A DNA stretch of 64,000 nucleotides from NCBI GenBank assembly GCA_003254925.1, contig QANZ01043441.1, positions 32,265-96,264 on the forward strand. Reading direction: 5' to 3'. The notes beneath the pieces were generated by a model. That model saw nothing but the letters and a program-made list of their open reading frames with translations, searched no databases and was not told the DNA's origin. This DNA comes from Chamaecrista fasciculata (taxonomy: Eukaryota > Streptophyta > Magnoliopsida > Fabales > Fabaceae). Shown here piece by piece: positions 23,324 to 35,044 of the stretch; the stretch's first letter is position 1, and the number at the start of each line of letters is the position of its first letter. A program made the position numbers and the translations under genes.

Positions 23324-26300
23324 TCATACAAACGACCAATTTATGAAAGAGAAAGCTAAGCAATGAACAGAGTTGTCTTCTCCAAGTACTTTCCATGCAA
23401 TGGCTTGCTCGTAAGAAACATGCCGCCCCATTGTTGACATGCAGATTCCAGCCGGCAGATACACAAAACCCTGTTTGAGAAAAAGCAGAGAAAATAATGA
23501 AATAACCACTTAGGAAAAGAAATGACATTAGGCTGAAAAGCAGACAAGAAAAGAAACATGGAATCTCCATACAGATAAGCATTTCAACAAATTTTTTGTT
23601 TTGAAAAAAGGGATTGTAATACCTCTTGCATTAACTTGGCAAAGTCTGTACAGAGTGCCTTGCGTCCAGACTCGTCAAATATTTTATCTAATGTGATATC
23701 TTGTAAAGCCACAAGAGTTGTTTCCAGCATGTCAAGCCCTGACTGGTTTGCAAAGATGAAGACTGGCAATGACTGTCATACCAAATAGAGACAAACTTTT
23801 AGATATCTAGCTTTGATACACACAATATAGCTAGAAATTCCAGTACAAAATGTAGTTACAGGCTTAAAACAAACCCACTTAACATACCCTCAATGAACAG
23901 CACAAAATAGCATCCTGATGATGCCATAAATGTTTCAGCAACACATCACCAACAAGAGAATCAGATCTCAGTAATTCAGCGCCCAAAAAATAACTGTGCA
24001 TAGAGAAAAAAGGCATAAGAATAGAGATACATGACAAAAGAATCTCAAACTGCCAAAGATAGGGTAGCAAGATGACATTAAGTTTTAAACTCTTGTAGAA
24101 ACAGAGAATAAGCAGACTTGCCTATGACTCTGGCAAATCCAGTGAGCTAGTGTAATTGCTTCAGGAGAGCCAGGAGAGAGTTTTGGTCCAACAGGTGGGC
24201 TTATACCGGATGGACATATAGCCGTGGCAACCCTCTGCACGGATGAAATCACACTTCGCACATACTGTCGTGCCATAATTGCAACATTTTCCTGCATACT
24301 GCTTTCAAAAGGGAACTGGAAGGCAATAGTCAACACCGATCGAGTGTTAGGACATGGTGATGCATCTCCTGCAGCTTGACTAGTTGTTGGGGGCACTTCA
24401 AGACCAGATGTCAAATCTAGGGTCCGATTTGCAGACACTGCATCCTTCTTATCTCCCTGAAACATATTAATAGTGTCAAAGAGATCCATAGAGTGCCAAC
24501 TACAGAAATGATAATACCGTGAATAAAAGAACAAAGTGGAAAGGTGTATAAAATATAAATATGTGTGAACATTTTATATTAGATCATTAGATAGTGTATA
24601 GTGCAGACAAACAGAACTCAACTGGTTTTGAGTCCAACGGGATAATGCGGAAACCAGAAGGCAGCAACGGAGCATCATCAGGGAACATTTCATCAATGGA
24701 AGCAAATATGAGCTCAGAGCATGCCCCCACAGCATTTTCATCGATCCCACTACATATCTGCAAAATAATAACAATAATTAAAGGCTGCTTATGACCCATG
24801 ATACATGATGCAAAATATCACTTCACTTGGCCCTCAGTGATTTTGCACCTGTGCAATGACAGCTTTAGTCTAGCGCTAGACCAAGAAAAAAGAAACTTGC
24901 TCACAAAGAACAAAACACTTAATCTAACTAGGCTAAAGCAAAAAGAATGGGAAATTTTCAACATTTTAACAAGTGTCAGAGCCAGCACCTGTAATAGATG
25001 AATGTCCCTAGATGCAAAAGCATCTTCTTGAGCAAGGGAGTGCCCTTCAAGGCGAATAACTTCAAGCATCTGGAATGTAAACACAAAATTAGATAGAAGT
25101 CTTGTTTGAACATGCAACTTTTATAGTGATCTGTCTTGGTCAGCATCTTGCATTTGGGGCTTGGCAAGGTAATGCTAAAGTACCTCTTCATGTTCAATTG
25201 TATGGCCAAGGGGCATGATAATCTGACTTCCAGTGAACCTTGTGGGCCTCATTCCAGGATATGCAAAGGAGCCAGCTTTAAGTGCTGCGGAAGAATAGGC
25301 ATCAACATTGAAATCAGCCCACTCTGAGCGGTGTTCCCTCAAAAATCGAACCAAAACTGCTGGAGGGACATTCTGCAAACACCAAATGAAAGTTCATAAA
25401 ATTTACCCCTTAACTGTTAATACTTTTCTTTAACCATTAAGAACCCATTATCAAGAATACTCATGAATATACCAACAAAATTACTTTGTTCAAGATTATT
25501 TGATTACTTAAAACACTTATCCTGGGTCATTTTTAAGGGAAGCATAAGCTCCCAATGTCTTCTGCAGAACACCTAATTCATATGACTAATTTAATTAAAA
25601 ACTGAATTAAAAAAAAAACAGAGAAACTATATGTTACAAATCAGCCTCCATGTCATGGCTTTCTCAGACTCACCTGAAGCAACATAGAAGCCTTTGCACA
25701 AAGAACTCCCCCAAGCATTGTTAGGGAACTTGCTGGATTAGATGCGGAATTGAGATTTTTCATTGAGTTGATTGCAATAATTACATCCTCCGCACCATCA
25801 CAATTCATTATGGACCAGCCATCATCATTAAATCCATTAACCGCATCATTAAAACCCCTGCAAGTATAATGCGCCAATGCAGATGAAACTGTGAGATTCC
25901 ACAAACTCTGAAGTCTGAACAGTGATTTCTCAACAGGGGACAGAATTTTGAAGCGAAAAAACTTTCAATGGGCTACCTGCTAAGCCTTTGGCTGAAAGTT
26001 CGCAGAACAGCTGGCTGCCTACCCAAACCATAAACTACTTCACCACTTGTTTCCTGAGCTATTTGCCTGATATAGCGCAGTGCCTATTGCAACCATTATT
26101 AAGTCATGAGAAATTTCATGCAAGGTAAGCATCAGATATGGATATGAGTAAATGACATGCAAAACACAAAAGAGAAGGGAACCAAAACAAAGATCTCTGA
26201 TCCAAAAACTTCAAAAGAACTACCTCAGGCATCCTTTCCTCTGCAGGAAGGACCATCCCATCCATATACACAATATCTATAGACTATATAATAATTTGTG

Positions 26301-28319
26301 AAATACAAGGATTCTTCCGCAGATAGGGGATCTATATTTACATAATGATTAGTCATTAGAGTGTCATATTTCTAAAAATTAAAAAGGCTTACTTACCGCA
26401 ATTGTCATTTTTTGAGCTACCACTTTTGACGATTCATAAAGTGGTCGGAGCACCTCTGGCACACTCCATGGCTAGAAGAAGACAATCAAGCATTTAATTT
26501 TATAAGCAAAAAAAAAAAAAGGAGATACTATAGCTAATTGTTAGGAAACTTACCTCGAGATTTAGGTGATCTACAATGTGGATGATTGAACCTCCACCTT
26601 CACATGGTCGAATCAAGTAGCCACTGGGGAGCATTTCAGCTCTCACAAACTGAGCTGCAGCAGCTGCATTAGGACCAGCACCTGAACCAGACAGTGACCT
26701 CTCACAAACCTTCAGGTGTTGATTCAAAAGACATACAAGTGCAAGTCAGGTAAAACCATCTCCGTCTAAATGGTGAATTACAGAACGTTGAGATCTAGTT
26801 TAATAAATAAACTATGCAACTGTAGTTAAGCATTAGATAACAGGGAGAAAAAATGGCTCACCACAAGACTGCCATTTTCTAAAGTAGTAGTATATCTCAG
26901 AGTCCATAAATCCCGGGCAGGGGCCAGTGTCGTCGGAGCAAATGTCTGGAAGAAATTGATTTTTTTATTTTTCCATTGGAGATAAATAAAAATAACTAAA
27001 ACGAAGAGGTGTTGAATTTCATATTTAATTGAGCACCTGTGTGTACACAAGTTCAATTGTTCCACCATTTCCAGCAGGGAACATCGTGAAAACTTCTAGG
27101 CTCCGACAGTCCCGAAACCATGATGGACGATCTTTTAGGATCTCCGCAATCTATCACAAACTTTGGGATTTAGTAAATTCAAATTCAAAGAGTTCACAGA
27201 TCTTAACTTGCATATCAAGAAAACCATCTTCTGTTATCTGGTCTAAATGAGTGAACTCACCTTTGTAGGTTCTAAACTAACAAGACCACAGGCTCGAGCC
27301 GCCACTCCACTGCAATTTTGTGAAATGGCAAAGATCCCAACCGAATCCGGACCAGGCTGAGAATAAAAAAAATTAAAGAAAAAATGTCAGAAACAGAACA
27401 AGGATTATCTCCTAGAACGCCCATGTTTACTGATTTATTTACAAGTATTCTAGCAAAGGAAAAGAAGAAACCTTCATCCCAGGCATCTGGACCCAATCGA
27501 CAGCAGTTCCCGTAGCCTTTGAAAGGAACTCTGCCAAAGTCTCCTCAGCAATTGATAGGAGTCTGCAAAGATCACCACAAAGTAAAATCTTAGACAAGGT
27601 CATAACCATAAGAACAAAAGAGAAAAACTCCATGCCCATGATCTGCAAAATTACCCAGCAGGATTACTAGCATCTCTTAAAGTGTTCTGGGGTGTAGTCA
27701 CCACCGAATCACAACTTGCATCAGTAGTTGCAGCCGATGCCTGCAGAAATAAAAATAACTCAGTCATATTCAATTTCGCCAAATGCTAATATAATAAAGA
27801 ATGAGGCTTGTTCATACATTTACAGTGTGCAGCTGCTGCCTCATAAACCCATTTTCGCATACTAGATGTGACACCTGCTTCTGCAACCGATCATTTTCTT
27901 CCATCAACAACTTGTTCATCGCCGTCAGTTTTCTGTTCACGGTCTGAAGCCGTCCTGACTCTTTTCTCTGTTTCTCTCTACACCTGCATCACCGAATGCA
28001 AAACCATTTCACAAATTTACAACCACCAGAAAGAGAAGTAGAAGAAGAAGAAATTCCCGTAGAGATTGAAATGCAAAGGCCAAATTTACCTGCGATTTTG
28101 GAACCAAACTTTGATCTGCTTTGGCTCGATGTTTGCAAGAATAGGACACTCTCGGATCAATTGTTGCCTTCTCAACGAGCTCGGTTTTGGGCACTCGGCG
28201 TAAACTCGTTCGAGTGCTTCCACCTGCTCCGCCGTGTATCGGACATACTTGCCGGAATCAAGGTGCTTGTTGATGCTCCCACTGCTGCTTTCTCTATGGT
28301 GAGCCACAGCCATCGCCAT
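23324..28319 (-). CDS. REV: HD-ZIP III transcription factor REVOLUTA, copy 2
   Basis: Exons downward: 28090-28319, 27824-27983, 27655-27740, 27472-27562, 27261-27356, 27037-27150, 26862-26945, 26554-26709, 26397-26471, 25977-26083, 25674-25857, 25184-25372, 24989-25069, 24623-24757, 24122-24456, 23888-23993, 23623-23772, 23324-23470. Each has exactly the same length as in copy 1, so this too is 841 aa with identical domain positions. By eye the proteins differ at about 20 residues (roughly 97-98% identity). Differences include ALERV for TLERV in the homeodomain, AGPNAAAAAQFVRAEML for AGHN...RAKML, and, on this side, L for F in ARDLWTLRY, P for A in PWSVPEVLRP, and M for F in SSLTMLGG. Intron 3 is only 92 bp. 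It keeps the GC-AG donor at 24120-24121 and the split miR166 site. No stop or frameshift is seen. Confidence 0.95.
27344..27481 (-). promoter_or_regulatory. miR165/166 target site split by intron 4, copy 2
   Basis: TGGGATGAAG at the end of exon 4 (27472-27481) joins CCTGGTCCGGATT at the start of exon 5 (27344-27356). The sequence is identical to copy 1, so both transcripts carry the canonical HD-ZIP III miR165/166 site after splicing. Confidence 0.92.
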
Positions 28320-29460
28320 CTTCCCAAAAACAGCAAATTCTGTATCGAGATAAAAGGGAATTTGATTTTGAAGAGTTACTGCTTGCGGTATGAAGCGAGA
28401 AGAAGAGGAAGAAGTGTCTTCTTTATCATAGAAAGCCGAAAGGAAAAACGGGGTGAGTTTGATAAGAGCTCCAGAAGATTATTAGTTGGCAAAGTTAAAG
28501 CCAAATGGGGGTAGCAGAATTAGACATGTATTACAGACAGAAAGTGAGTATCTTTTTTTCCAGTAACCTCCGTTACTGGTTGATGAAATGATGATATTTC
28601 TTTCACACAATCTGTGCTTTGTAACTTCTTCAGATAATTCCAAATTGAAGCATGGATTTCTCGTTTTCACTAGCCTTAAACCGCGTAAACTTTCTACAAA
28701 CCACCAGCGGCAGCTTGTTTACAACAATACCAGAAACTTTTGTCTTTAAGAAATAAGGAGGAAGCGTTCTTATCAGATAAATGCAAAGCTCAATGTAAGT
28801 ACAAACAAAACAGAAAATAAATGGGGTTTGAGAACTTTGAATGAACCCAGGAGCTTTCTCTTTTCAACGAGATTCCAGTGAAGATAAGGAAGAAAAGGAA
28901 GGCGGGAGAGAGAAAAGGAAAAAAAAAAAAAAAAGCAGAAAGTGAGAAGAAGCACGAAATCACAGAATACTTGTCAATTGAGCTTCAGGCTGAAGGAAAG
29001 AATACAGTGGTTGGGTTCGGTTTCTCTCTCTCTCTTCTCGACTAAGGAAGAGAGCCATCTATCAAAATAGAATCATCAGGGGAAATTGGTAGAGAGAAAC
29101 AAGAGAAGAGTGATGAAAACCCTATTCATGGGGAAAACCCAAAAGACAAAATTGCGGGAATGAGATAGAATCAGAGAGACAAAGGAGCGATTTTGGGATA
29201 GTGATTTCTGAGCTGAGCAAAAACAGTGAGGAATAAAGTGAGGCGAAGGAAGGAAGGGAAAGAGAAAGAGAGGTTGCACTTGCACAAATATCGAAAAACT
29301 TAGCAGGGATGTTTGTTTATAATTAAGGTGGATGCATTTACGTGACTGTCCTTCTTCTTTCTTTGAAATGACATGTTGAGGACACAGTGCAATGCAGAAG
29401 GTGAGTAAGTGAATCAGTGAAGTGAGAGAGTAACCTCTTTCTCTCACCTCTTTGCTAAAT
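28320..29460 (-). promoter_or_regulatory. Leader and proximal upstream region of REVOLUTA copy 2
   Basis: Homologous to 16502-17650 upstream of copy 1 with scattered small indels. Homology continues into a CT/GA-rich stretch and beyond it. No obvious TATA box was fixed. Unlike copy 1, no large element is inserted in the first 1.2 kb. Confidence 0.5.
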
Positions 29461-30019
29461 TGGAGTATATTCAAGTAATTAATCAAATCTTAAAATCCTA
29501 AAAATTTGTGCTTTGAGAGAAAAGAACTAATTATCTTTGTGATTACTGTTATTGCCAGTGCTTGGTCGTCTTCATGTCTCCCCTAGTGATTAGACGGAGA
29601 AATTGAGTTTGTTGAAGTCAGCCAACTGAAAATATTTTTATGTGAAGTACAGATACATTGATTTTTTAAAAATATTATATAATATAAAATTTAATTTTTT
29701 TTTAAAAAAATCATAATATTTTATCTAAATTTATTTTTAACACTTTATTTTCTTTAAATTAATAAACAAAACATTCATAATTTATGTGTGGCTGCAACAT
29801 AAAAATGTGAGTGCATCGTAGGGTAAATTTATAGAGAGATAGATAATTGAAATGGTCTATTTTTTAAATATTATATTTAATTTTTAATCTTAAAATTTGT
29901 GTAATATTTTTTTAATTTAATAATTTATAAAATATATATTTAATACTAAAAAATTAGATCCAACAATTATAAAAAGGATAACTTCCCAGTGTCACTCTAA
30001 ATAAAATTTGAAAATAAAT

Positions 30020-30180
30020 CTTTTAGAGATCTTTCACCATGTATTTCTTGTGAAGTTTGAGAGAGAAAAAAGAATAAAAAAGAGAAAAATGTGAGTTATT
30101 TTATGGGACTCACGTTTTCTCTCTGTCCTTCTTCCTTTCTCTCTTCAATTTCACATAAATGTATGGTAAAACTCTAAAAA
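30020..30180. repeat. Foldback repeat upstream of REVOLUTA copy 2
   Basis: The left arm (tttagagatctttcaccatg, then gaagtttgagagagaaa) is roughly complementary to the right arm (tttctctcttcaatttcac, then atgtatggtaaaactctaaa). This is typical of a short MITE. No convincing target duplication was found. It belongs to sequence missing from the left unit. Confidence 0.5.
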
Positions 30181-30290
30181 AAAAACTCTAGATGATCTAA
30201 TCTCATGAAATTAAGTTATTTGGATTGACATGTCTTCTTGAATAACAAAATCTTGATTTTCATAATTCTGACTATTGTAATAGTCGCTTG

Positions 30291-31696
30291 TGTCAGCAAA
30301 TTAACAAAAATTTATGAATAAAGAACAAACAGATATAAATGATGAATGAGATTTTGTCTAAATAGAGATTAATATATTATTATATTCAAATGACTAAATT
30401 TTTAATATAAAAAATGTTTAAAAGAACATACACCAAAAAAAAATGTAATTGAGATGGTGTAATTTTATAAAATTCCTTTGAACATTTGTATGTCCAAAAT
30501 CCTTCTCTTTTTTTTTTTGGCTGAATATTGAAGAGTAAAATCATCTAAGGCGAATGACATCCAATTAATCCTATTTCAGGAAGCTCCAACAACTATTTTG
30601 CAATATATCATGTCTATTTCATAAGAAAGAGAAAATACACAATATATATATATATAATTTGGATAAGGGAAGTCATTAATCAGATTCTACATTATGTCAA
30701 ACATAGGTAGAGAGCTTTATCTGTTAAAATACTAATTTAAGTTTAATACAATACATTAACTTACACGCTAATGAAGAAGAAGCTCTTCCGAAGCTTTTAG
30801 CCTTCAAATACACTTGCCCAACACCAAACTCAGCACAAAAATGTATGAAATTGTGCTAGATAATTGGGTTATTTATATCTATTATTTAGGATTGATAACC
30901 GAAATAATTTATGAAATTTTTTTGCTAAGATTGAGGTTAACAAAAATGGAAGAGAATTTTAATTAATTTCCCTCTTAGTTCAGCAAGAAAAAAATGTTCA
31001 AATATTATCAATAATGAGTCAAACCCCTGAAGGAAAAATATATTTTGAAGATTGAAAAAAGTAATTGTTGTCATCTTGTTTAGTAAATAATTTATTACAA
31101 AATATTTAAGAGAAACAATACAGTCAAAAAGAACTTTCAACATTAAGTTTAAATAATTAATATTTGCTATAAGGATGGATTACTTTTATTTTATAAAAAA
31201 AGAAATTGATTATTTGGTCTCCAACACATGAAAAAGTTTTATAATTTAAATTTTAAAAATTTAATTATAATTAGTTTTTTTATTAAAATATTAGTTTAAA
31301 TTTAATAAATAATGTTTCAAAATTAAATTATTAATTTAATCTTATGAAAATATGATAAAAGAACTAAAAAGTAAGAATATATAGAGTTTCAAATATTAAC
31401 TGTTCAATTTCGGGGAAAAAAACTGTTCAATTACTCTCTCTCTCTCACACAATTCTTTTTTTTTTTAAATGGTTATCATATTTTCTTCTTTTCCATATTT
31501 GCATCTATAAGGAAGAGTTGCAATATTTATAATTTTTACTTGATTTTTATCTTCAATTTAAATTAAATAAATCATATTTTCAATTCTTTATCTGATTCTA
31601 ATATTATTATTTTTTTAAAAAAAAAATTATTTCAATATTACATTGACTCAGATCTAAACATTTATATTGCGAAACTTTTTTAATTTATTATTAACT
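30291..31696. other. Intergenic, no gene seen
   Basis: Very AT-rich spacer with short homopolymer and dinucleotide runs ((AT)n near 30640). No supportable gene. Confidence 0.55.
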
Positions 31697-32018
31697 ATGA
31701 AACATAGACATTTTATTTTCAGGACGAGTCGTTTTATCCGTATCCGACACTCGTACGAGTTACGACACTCATACAACACATATCCCTAAGTTTCAAAAAT
31801 ATAAAATTAATTTTTAATAACTTTGACATGATAAACAATAAAAAATATAGACAGATATAACATATATAATGAATAATATTATAATTATAAAAGTTTTTAT
31901 CAAAATTTATAAATTTTTAATTATTTTTATATATAAATATATATCGTGTCGTGTCAAAAAATTTAAGAATTTGACGTATTTGTGTTTGTAACGTGTTTTG
32001 TATCCATGTTTCATAACC
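31697..32018. mobile_element. MITE-like repeat with TATGAAACAT ends (related copy at 48510-48840)
   Basis: It begins tatgaaacatagacatttta and ends gtatccatgtttcata, so the ends are inverted repeats of at least 10 bp. It is similar, in opposite orientation, to 48510-48840: both share aaaattaattttt, taaatttttaa-like blocks, cgtgtcgtg and the tatgaaacat end. No coding sequence. Confidence 0.6.
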
Positions 32019-32945
32019 AATTAAATACATAAAAAAGTTTATGATATTCTTTTTGGCCAAAAAGTAGTCATCTATGTTTATGGAAAAAATATTTTTTTTA
32101 TTAATTTTTCTTAGTTTAATAATATTTATAAATTGTTCTATGACTTTTTTCAGTTTTTGTAATATTATACGATTTGATGTTTTTTTTTCAAAGAATATAT
32201 AGAGTTGGTGATGGCAGCGTGGAGATTTTCCCGGCAAACTGAAGACAAAATCAAAAGCCAAAGAATGAGGCACAGCAACATTAACAATTTAGCATACATA
32301 CTTTCATTCCAACTTTTCTTTATTTATTTATTATTTATTAATTTACTCTAATAAAAATAGGCGGTTACCTTTTTTTATTCTATATATTTATATTAATATT
32401 ATATTTAATATATTTAATTACAGTTAGCATTTGAGTGAGATAGCTCCGGCGCGGACCGCACCGTCGGCGCACAATAGCCTCTGGTCAGTGATATCCTACG
32501 ATTTTGTTTGTAACACATAACCTCATACTTTTCTAGAAGCTATCTTTTTTTGTTCTTTCAAACAAAAAAATTAAAAATAAAGAAAAAAATAATACAACTA
32601 CGGGAAATAGAAAATTCGTTTATGACGTGGCAGTTCCATGTTTCTCCTGCTTTTGGCATGCGCCAAAAGTAGCCTCACGTGCTTCCCATGAATTCCTTCA
32701 TTCTCCCACACAACAAATATCTTTAATTTTAATATTTTTGTTATTAAAATATACATGGTTGTTTTGTCGTTGTATTATATTTTATTTTTATATAATACGT
32801 ATTAAACTAAAGAATCCAAGTTTCTTATTATTATTATTATTATTATTGCATCACTCACAAGCAAGAAGAGAAGAATGGAGGTCGAAATTAATCTTTTTGG
32901 GGGGTTCAATGATTTGAATTGTATAGCTATAGTATTTTAGTTAAT
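32019..32945. other. Intergenic, no gene seen; ends at an N
   Basis: AT-rich sequence with a short GC-richer patch near 32440-32480 and a (TTA)n run at about 32826-32848. The single N at 32945 is followed abruptly by copia-derived sequence, so it may hide a gap or join. Confidence 0.5.
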
Positions 32946-32946
32946 N

Positions 32947-33033
32947 CAAAGTGAGAGGGCATCTGACCTTTTGGGAATCATACATAGTGATGTATGTGGA
33001 CCCATGAGTGTGTAGGCCAGAGGTGGTTACTCG
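32947..33033 (+). pseudogene. Ty1/copia integrase fragment, with stop codon
   Basis: The plus strand translates SERASDLLGIIHSDVCGPMS, then V, a stop, then ARGGYS. This is the start of the copia integrase core (HSDVCGPM, then ARGGY). The TAG stop and the loss of everything on either side show it is dead. The reading ends exactly where the TIR element at 33034 begins, suggesting that element inserted into the retrotransposon relic. Confidence 0.8.
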
Positions 33034-34228
33034 CAAGGCAGTCAAGATCTAGATTTAAATCGTAAGATCGTACGATCTTACGATCTTGCAAGGCCAATTC
33101 TAGTTAAATCAGATGCAGGATCGGTTTTGACCAAGATCGGAGTAAGATCTAGATTTAAATCGTAAGATCGGTAAGATCGTACGATCTTACCGATCTTGTA
33201 ATTTTTTTTTTAAGCTTTTTTTTTAAAAAAAGACCCAAAAACAATTAAAAACTTTCAAAAAGGTCCCAAAAACACTTTAAGCAATTCCACAAAGGCCCAA
33301 AAGCATTTAAAAACTTTCAAAAAGGTCCAAAAACACTTTAAACAATTCCACAAAGGCCCAAAAACATTTAAGAGACTTTCAAAAGACCATAAAACTTTCA
33401 AAAAGGTCCAAAAAACACTTTAAACAATCCCACAAAGGCGCAAAAATATTTAAAAGACTTTCAAAAATGTCAAAAAACACTTTAAACAATTCCACAAAGG
33501 CCCAAAAACATTTAAAAACTTTCAAAAAGGTCCAAAAACACTTTAAACAATTCCACAAAGGCCCAAAAACATTTAAGAGACTTTCCAAAAGACCCTAAAA
33601 CATTTTAAAACTTTCAGAAAGGCCCTAAAACGTTTTAATGACTTCCAAAAGACCCTAAAACGTTTTAACAACTTTCAAAAAAAGTCCAAAAATATTTAAG
33701 AGACTTTCCAAAAGACCCTAAACCATTTTAAAACTTTCAAAAAGGCCCTAAAACGTTTTAAACACTTAAAAAAAGAGCCCGGCCAAAATGCGGTGTTCAC
33801 AAGTACAAGCCACTTAGGCTTGAAGTTTAGGCTTGCAGTTTTTTTTCTTTTTAGATTTCAATCACTAATTCACTACTTATAAGTTTGTTGTCTTTTTATT
33901 TTTATTTTTTCAGGTATGAAGATGTTGTTGCTTTGTTTTTGTTAGCGTTTGACTGAACTTTTGTTAGATTTTTGTTAGAAATGAGAGATGTTGTTGCTTA
34001 TTATATATATTTATATATACATACTCATAAGTTATAAGATGAATTTATGACTTATGAGCATTTTTATATATATATACATAAATAGATATTAGTAATTGTT
34101 TATATGATTTATATAATATTTTTTTTAGGAAATTCATAGGATCTTACGAATCCTCGATTCGATCTTACGATTCGATCTATCTTATGCCCCTTCCGATCTT
34201 GAGTAAGATCTCGATCTTGACTGCATTG
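33034..34228. mobile_element. 1.2 kb TIR element inserted in the copia relic
   Basis: The ends are CAAGGCAGTCAAGATC and the complement of CAATGCAGTCAAGATC (15 of 16 matching). Subterminal sequence is dense in gatcttac / gtaagatc palindromes such as gtaagatcgtacgatcttac. The centre is a minisatellite. A CTC triplet on both sides could be a 3-bp target duplication if the ends are shifted by one base, but this is weak. Superfamily is not assigned; no transposase is seen. Confidence 0.65.
33235..33775. repeat. Minisatellite of about 60-bp units inside the TIR element
   Basis: Diverged direct repeats alternate aaactttcaaaaaggtcc, aaaaacactttaaacaatt and ccacaaaggcccaaaaacat with a higher-order period of about 60 bp; later units drift to gaccctaaaacgtttta. 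Reverse-frame translations look like a repetitive protein but only mirror the repeat. Confidence 0.85.
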
Positions 34229-34880
34229 TCTCAACCAATATTCGTTTGTATTAAATTATTTCTTCATCACTTTATCAATCTACTCAAAAGATTTGTTATC
34301 CTAACGAACTCAATTGGGGTCTAATTATTTTCATGTCTCACTTTGACAAGATGTTTTATGGGGTAAAGTTGTAAGAATATATAATAGGACTAGTAGATTA
34401 ACTAATAGAATTACTAGATAATAAGTCAAGATTTGAATTTTTAAATATATATTAATATTAATATTTGAGGTTCAATACACAGAATTATTGGGGAACAACT
34501 TTAAAAATATGGGTCAACTAGGGGATGAACATCAAAGCACAGTATATGGAGAGAGGGGACATGCATATGAAAATGTGTTTTATTTTTTTTTTCCCCAAAA
34601 ATATAGTACAATCAATAGTGTATGATGAGATGTAACAAAGTCAAATGGGAATATTTTCTTTTCTAAACTTTACAATGATGGGATTAACATTCTTCCACTT
34701 TGTCCCCCTCCTTCCCTCATTCTTTTTTATAATTTTTATCTTTCTTTATGATTGAATTGATGTCCTCATTCTCTTATTCTGCTTCTTCTTCTTCTTCTTA
34801 TTGTTGTGCCTAATAGGTGGAGAATTCCCATATGCTTTTGCCTTCAGCCATTGCTTTTCTCATAGGAAAGGAATATAATG
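34229..34880. other. Intergenic, no gene seen
   Basis: AT-rich spacer after the TIR element, possibly including further decayed retroelement sequence. A CTT repeat lies at about 34783-34799. Confidence 0.5.
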
Positions 34881-34894
34881 GCAGTGCTTCCTTT

Positions 34895-35017
34895 TGGGCC
34901 CCATCTGAGGTCCAATCATGTGGGCCCATCCTGTCTGGGCTGGGCCCATCCCACACTCTGATGCTGACGTGGCCTTGCTTTGAGGGGTTGGTTTCTGTTG
35001 AAGTGGAGACTTGGGCC
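34895..35017. promoter_or_regulatory. Cluster of TGGGCC (site II / TCP-type) motifs without an adjacent gene
   Basis: TGGGCC occurs at 34895, 34921, 34941 and 35012, plus TGGGCT at 34936, within 123 bp of unusually GC-rich DNA. A TGACGTGG motif is at about 34964-34971 and a CT repeat follows. TGGGCY elements are known TCP-binding site II motifs of plant promoters. The nearest recognised start codon is more than 6 kb away, so either an unannotated short or noncoding transcript starts here or the cluster is a relic. Confidence 0.45.
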
Positions 35018-35044
35018 CACACACACTCTCTCTCTCTTCTCTCA

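Larger units (their letters stand above)
22995..30290. repeat. Segmental duplication, right unit (REVOLUTA copy 2)
   Basis: Homologous to 9394-19662. It carries the same 3' flank, coding exons, introns and leader without the SINE, LTR element, Harbinger-like element or 174-bp MITE of the left unit. It has its own extra stretch of roughly 570 bp at about 29620-30190, part of which (30020-30180) folds back on itself. Boundaries are by eye. Confidence 0.85.

Noticed and set aside
25950-25975. An extra A in copy 2 of REVOLUTA (gcgaaaaaactttc versus gcgaaaaactttc in copy 1) looking like a frameshift
   Set aside because: The difference lies inside the intron between exons 10 and 11; exon lengths (107 and 184 nt) are the same in both copies.
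23324-28319. Copy 2 of REVOLUTA as a processed or decayed pseudogene
   Set aside because: All introns are present and all 18 exons keep frame with intact splice sites, start and stop.
33379-33588. Repetitive 69-aa reading frame on the minus strand
   Set aside because: It is only the translation of the minisatellite; no start context, no homology, and the frame length follows the repeat period.
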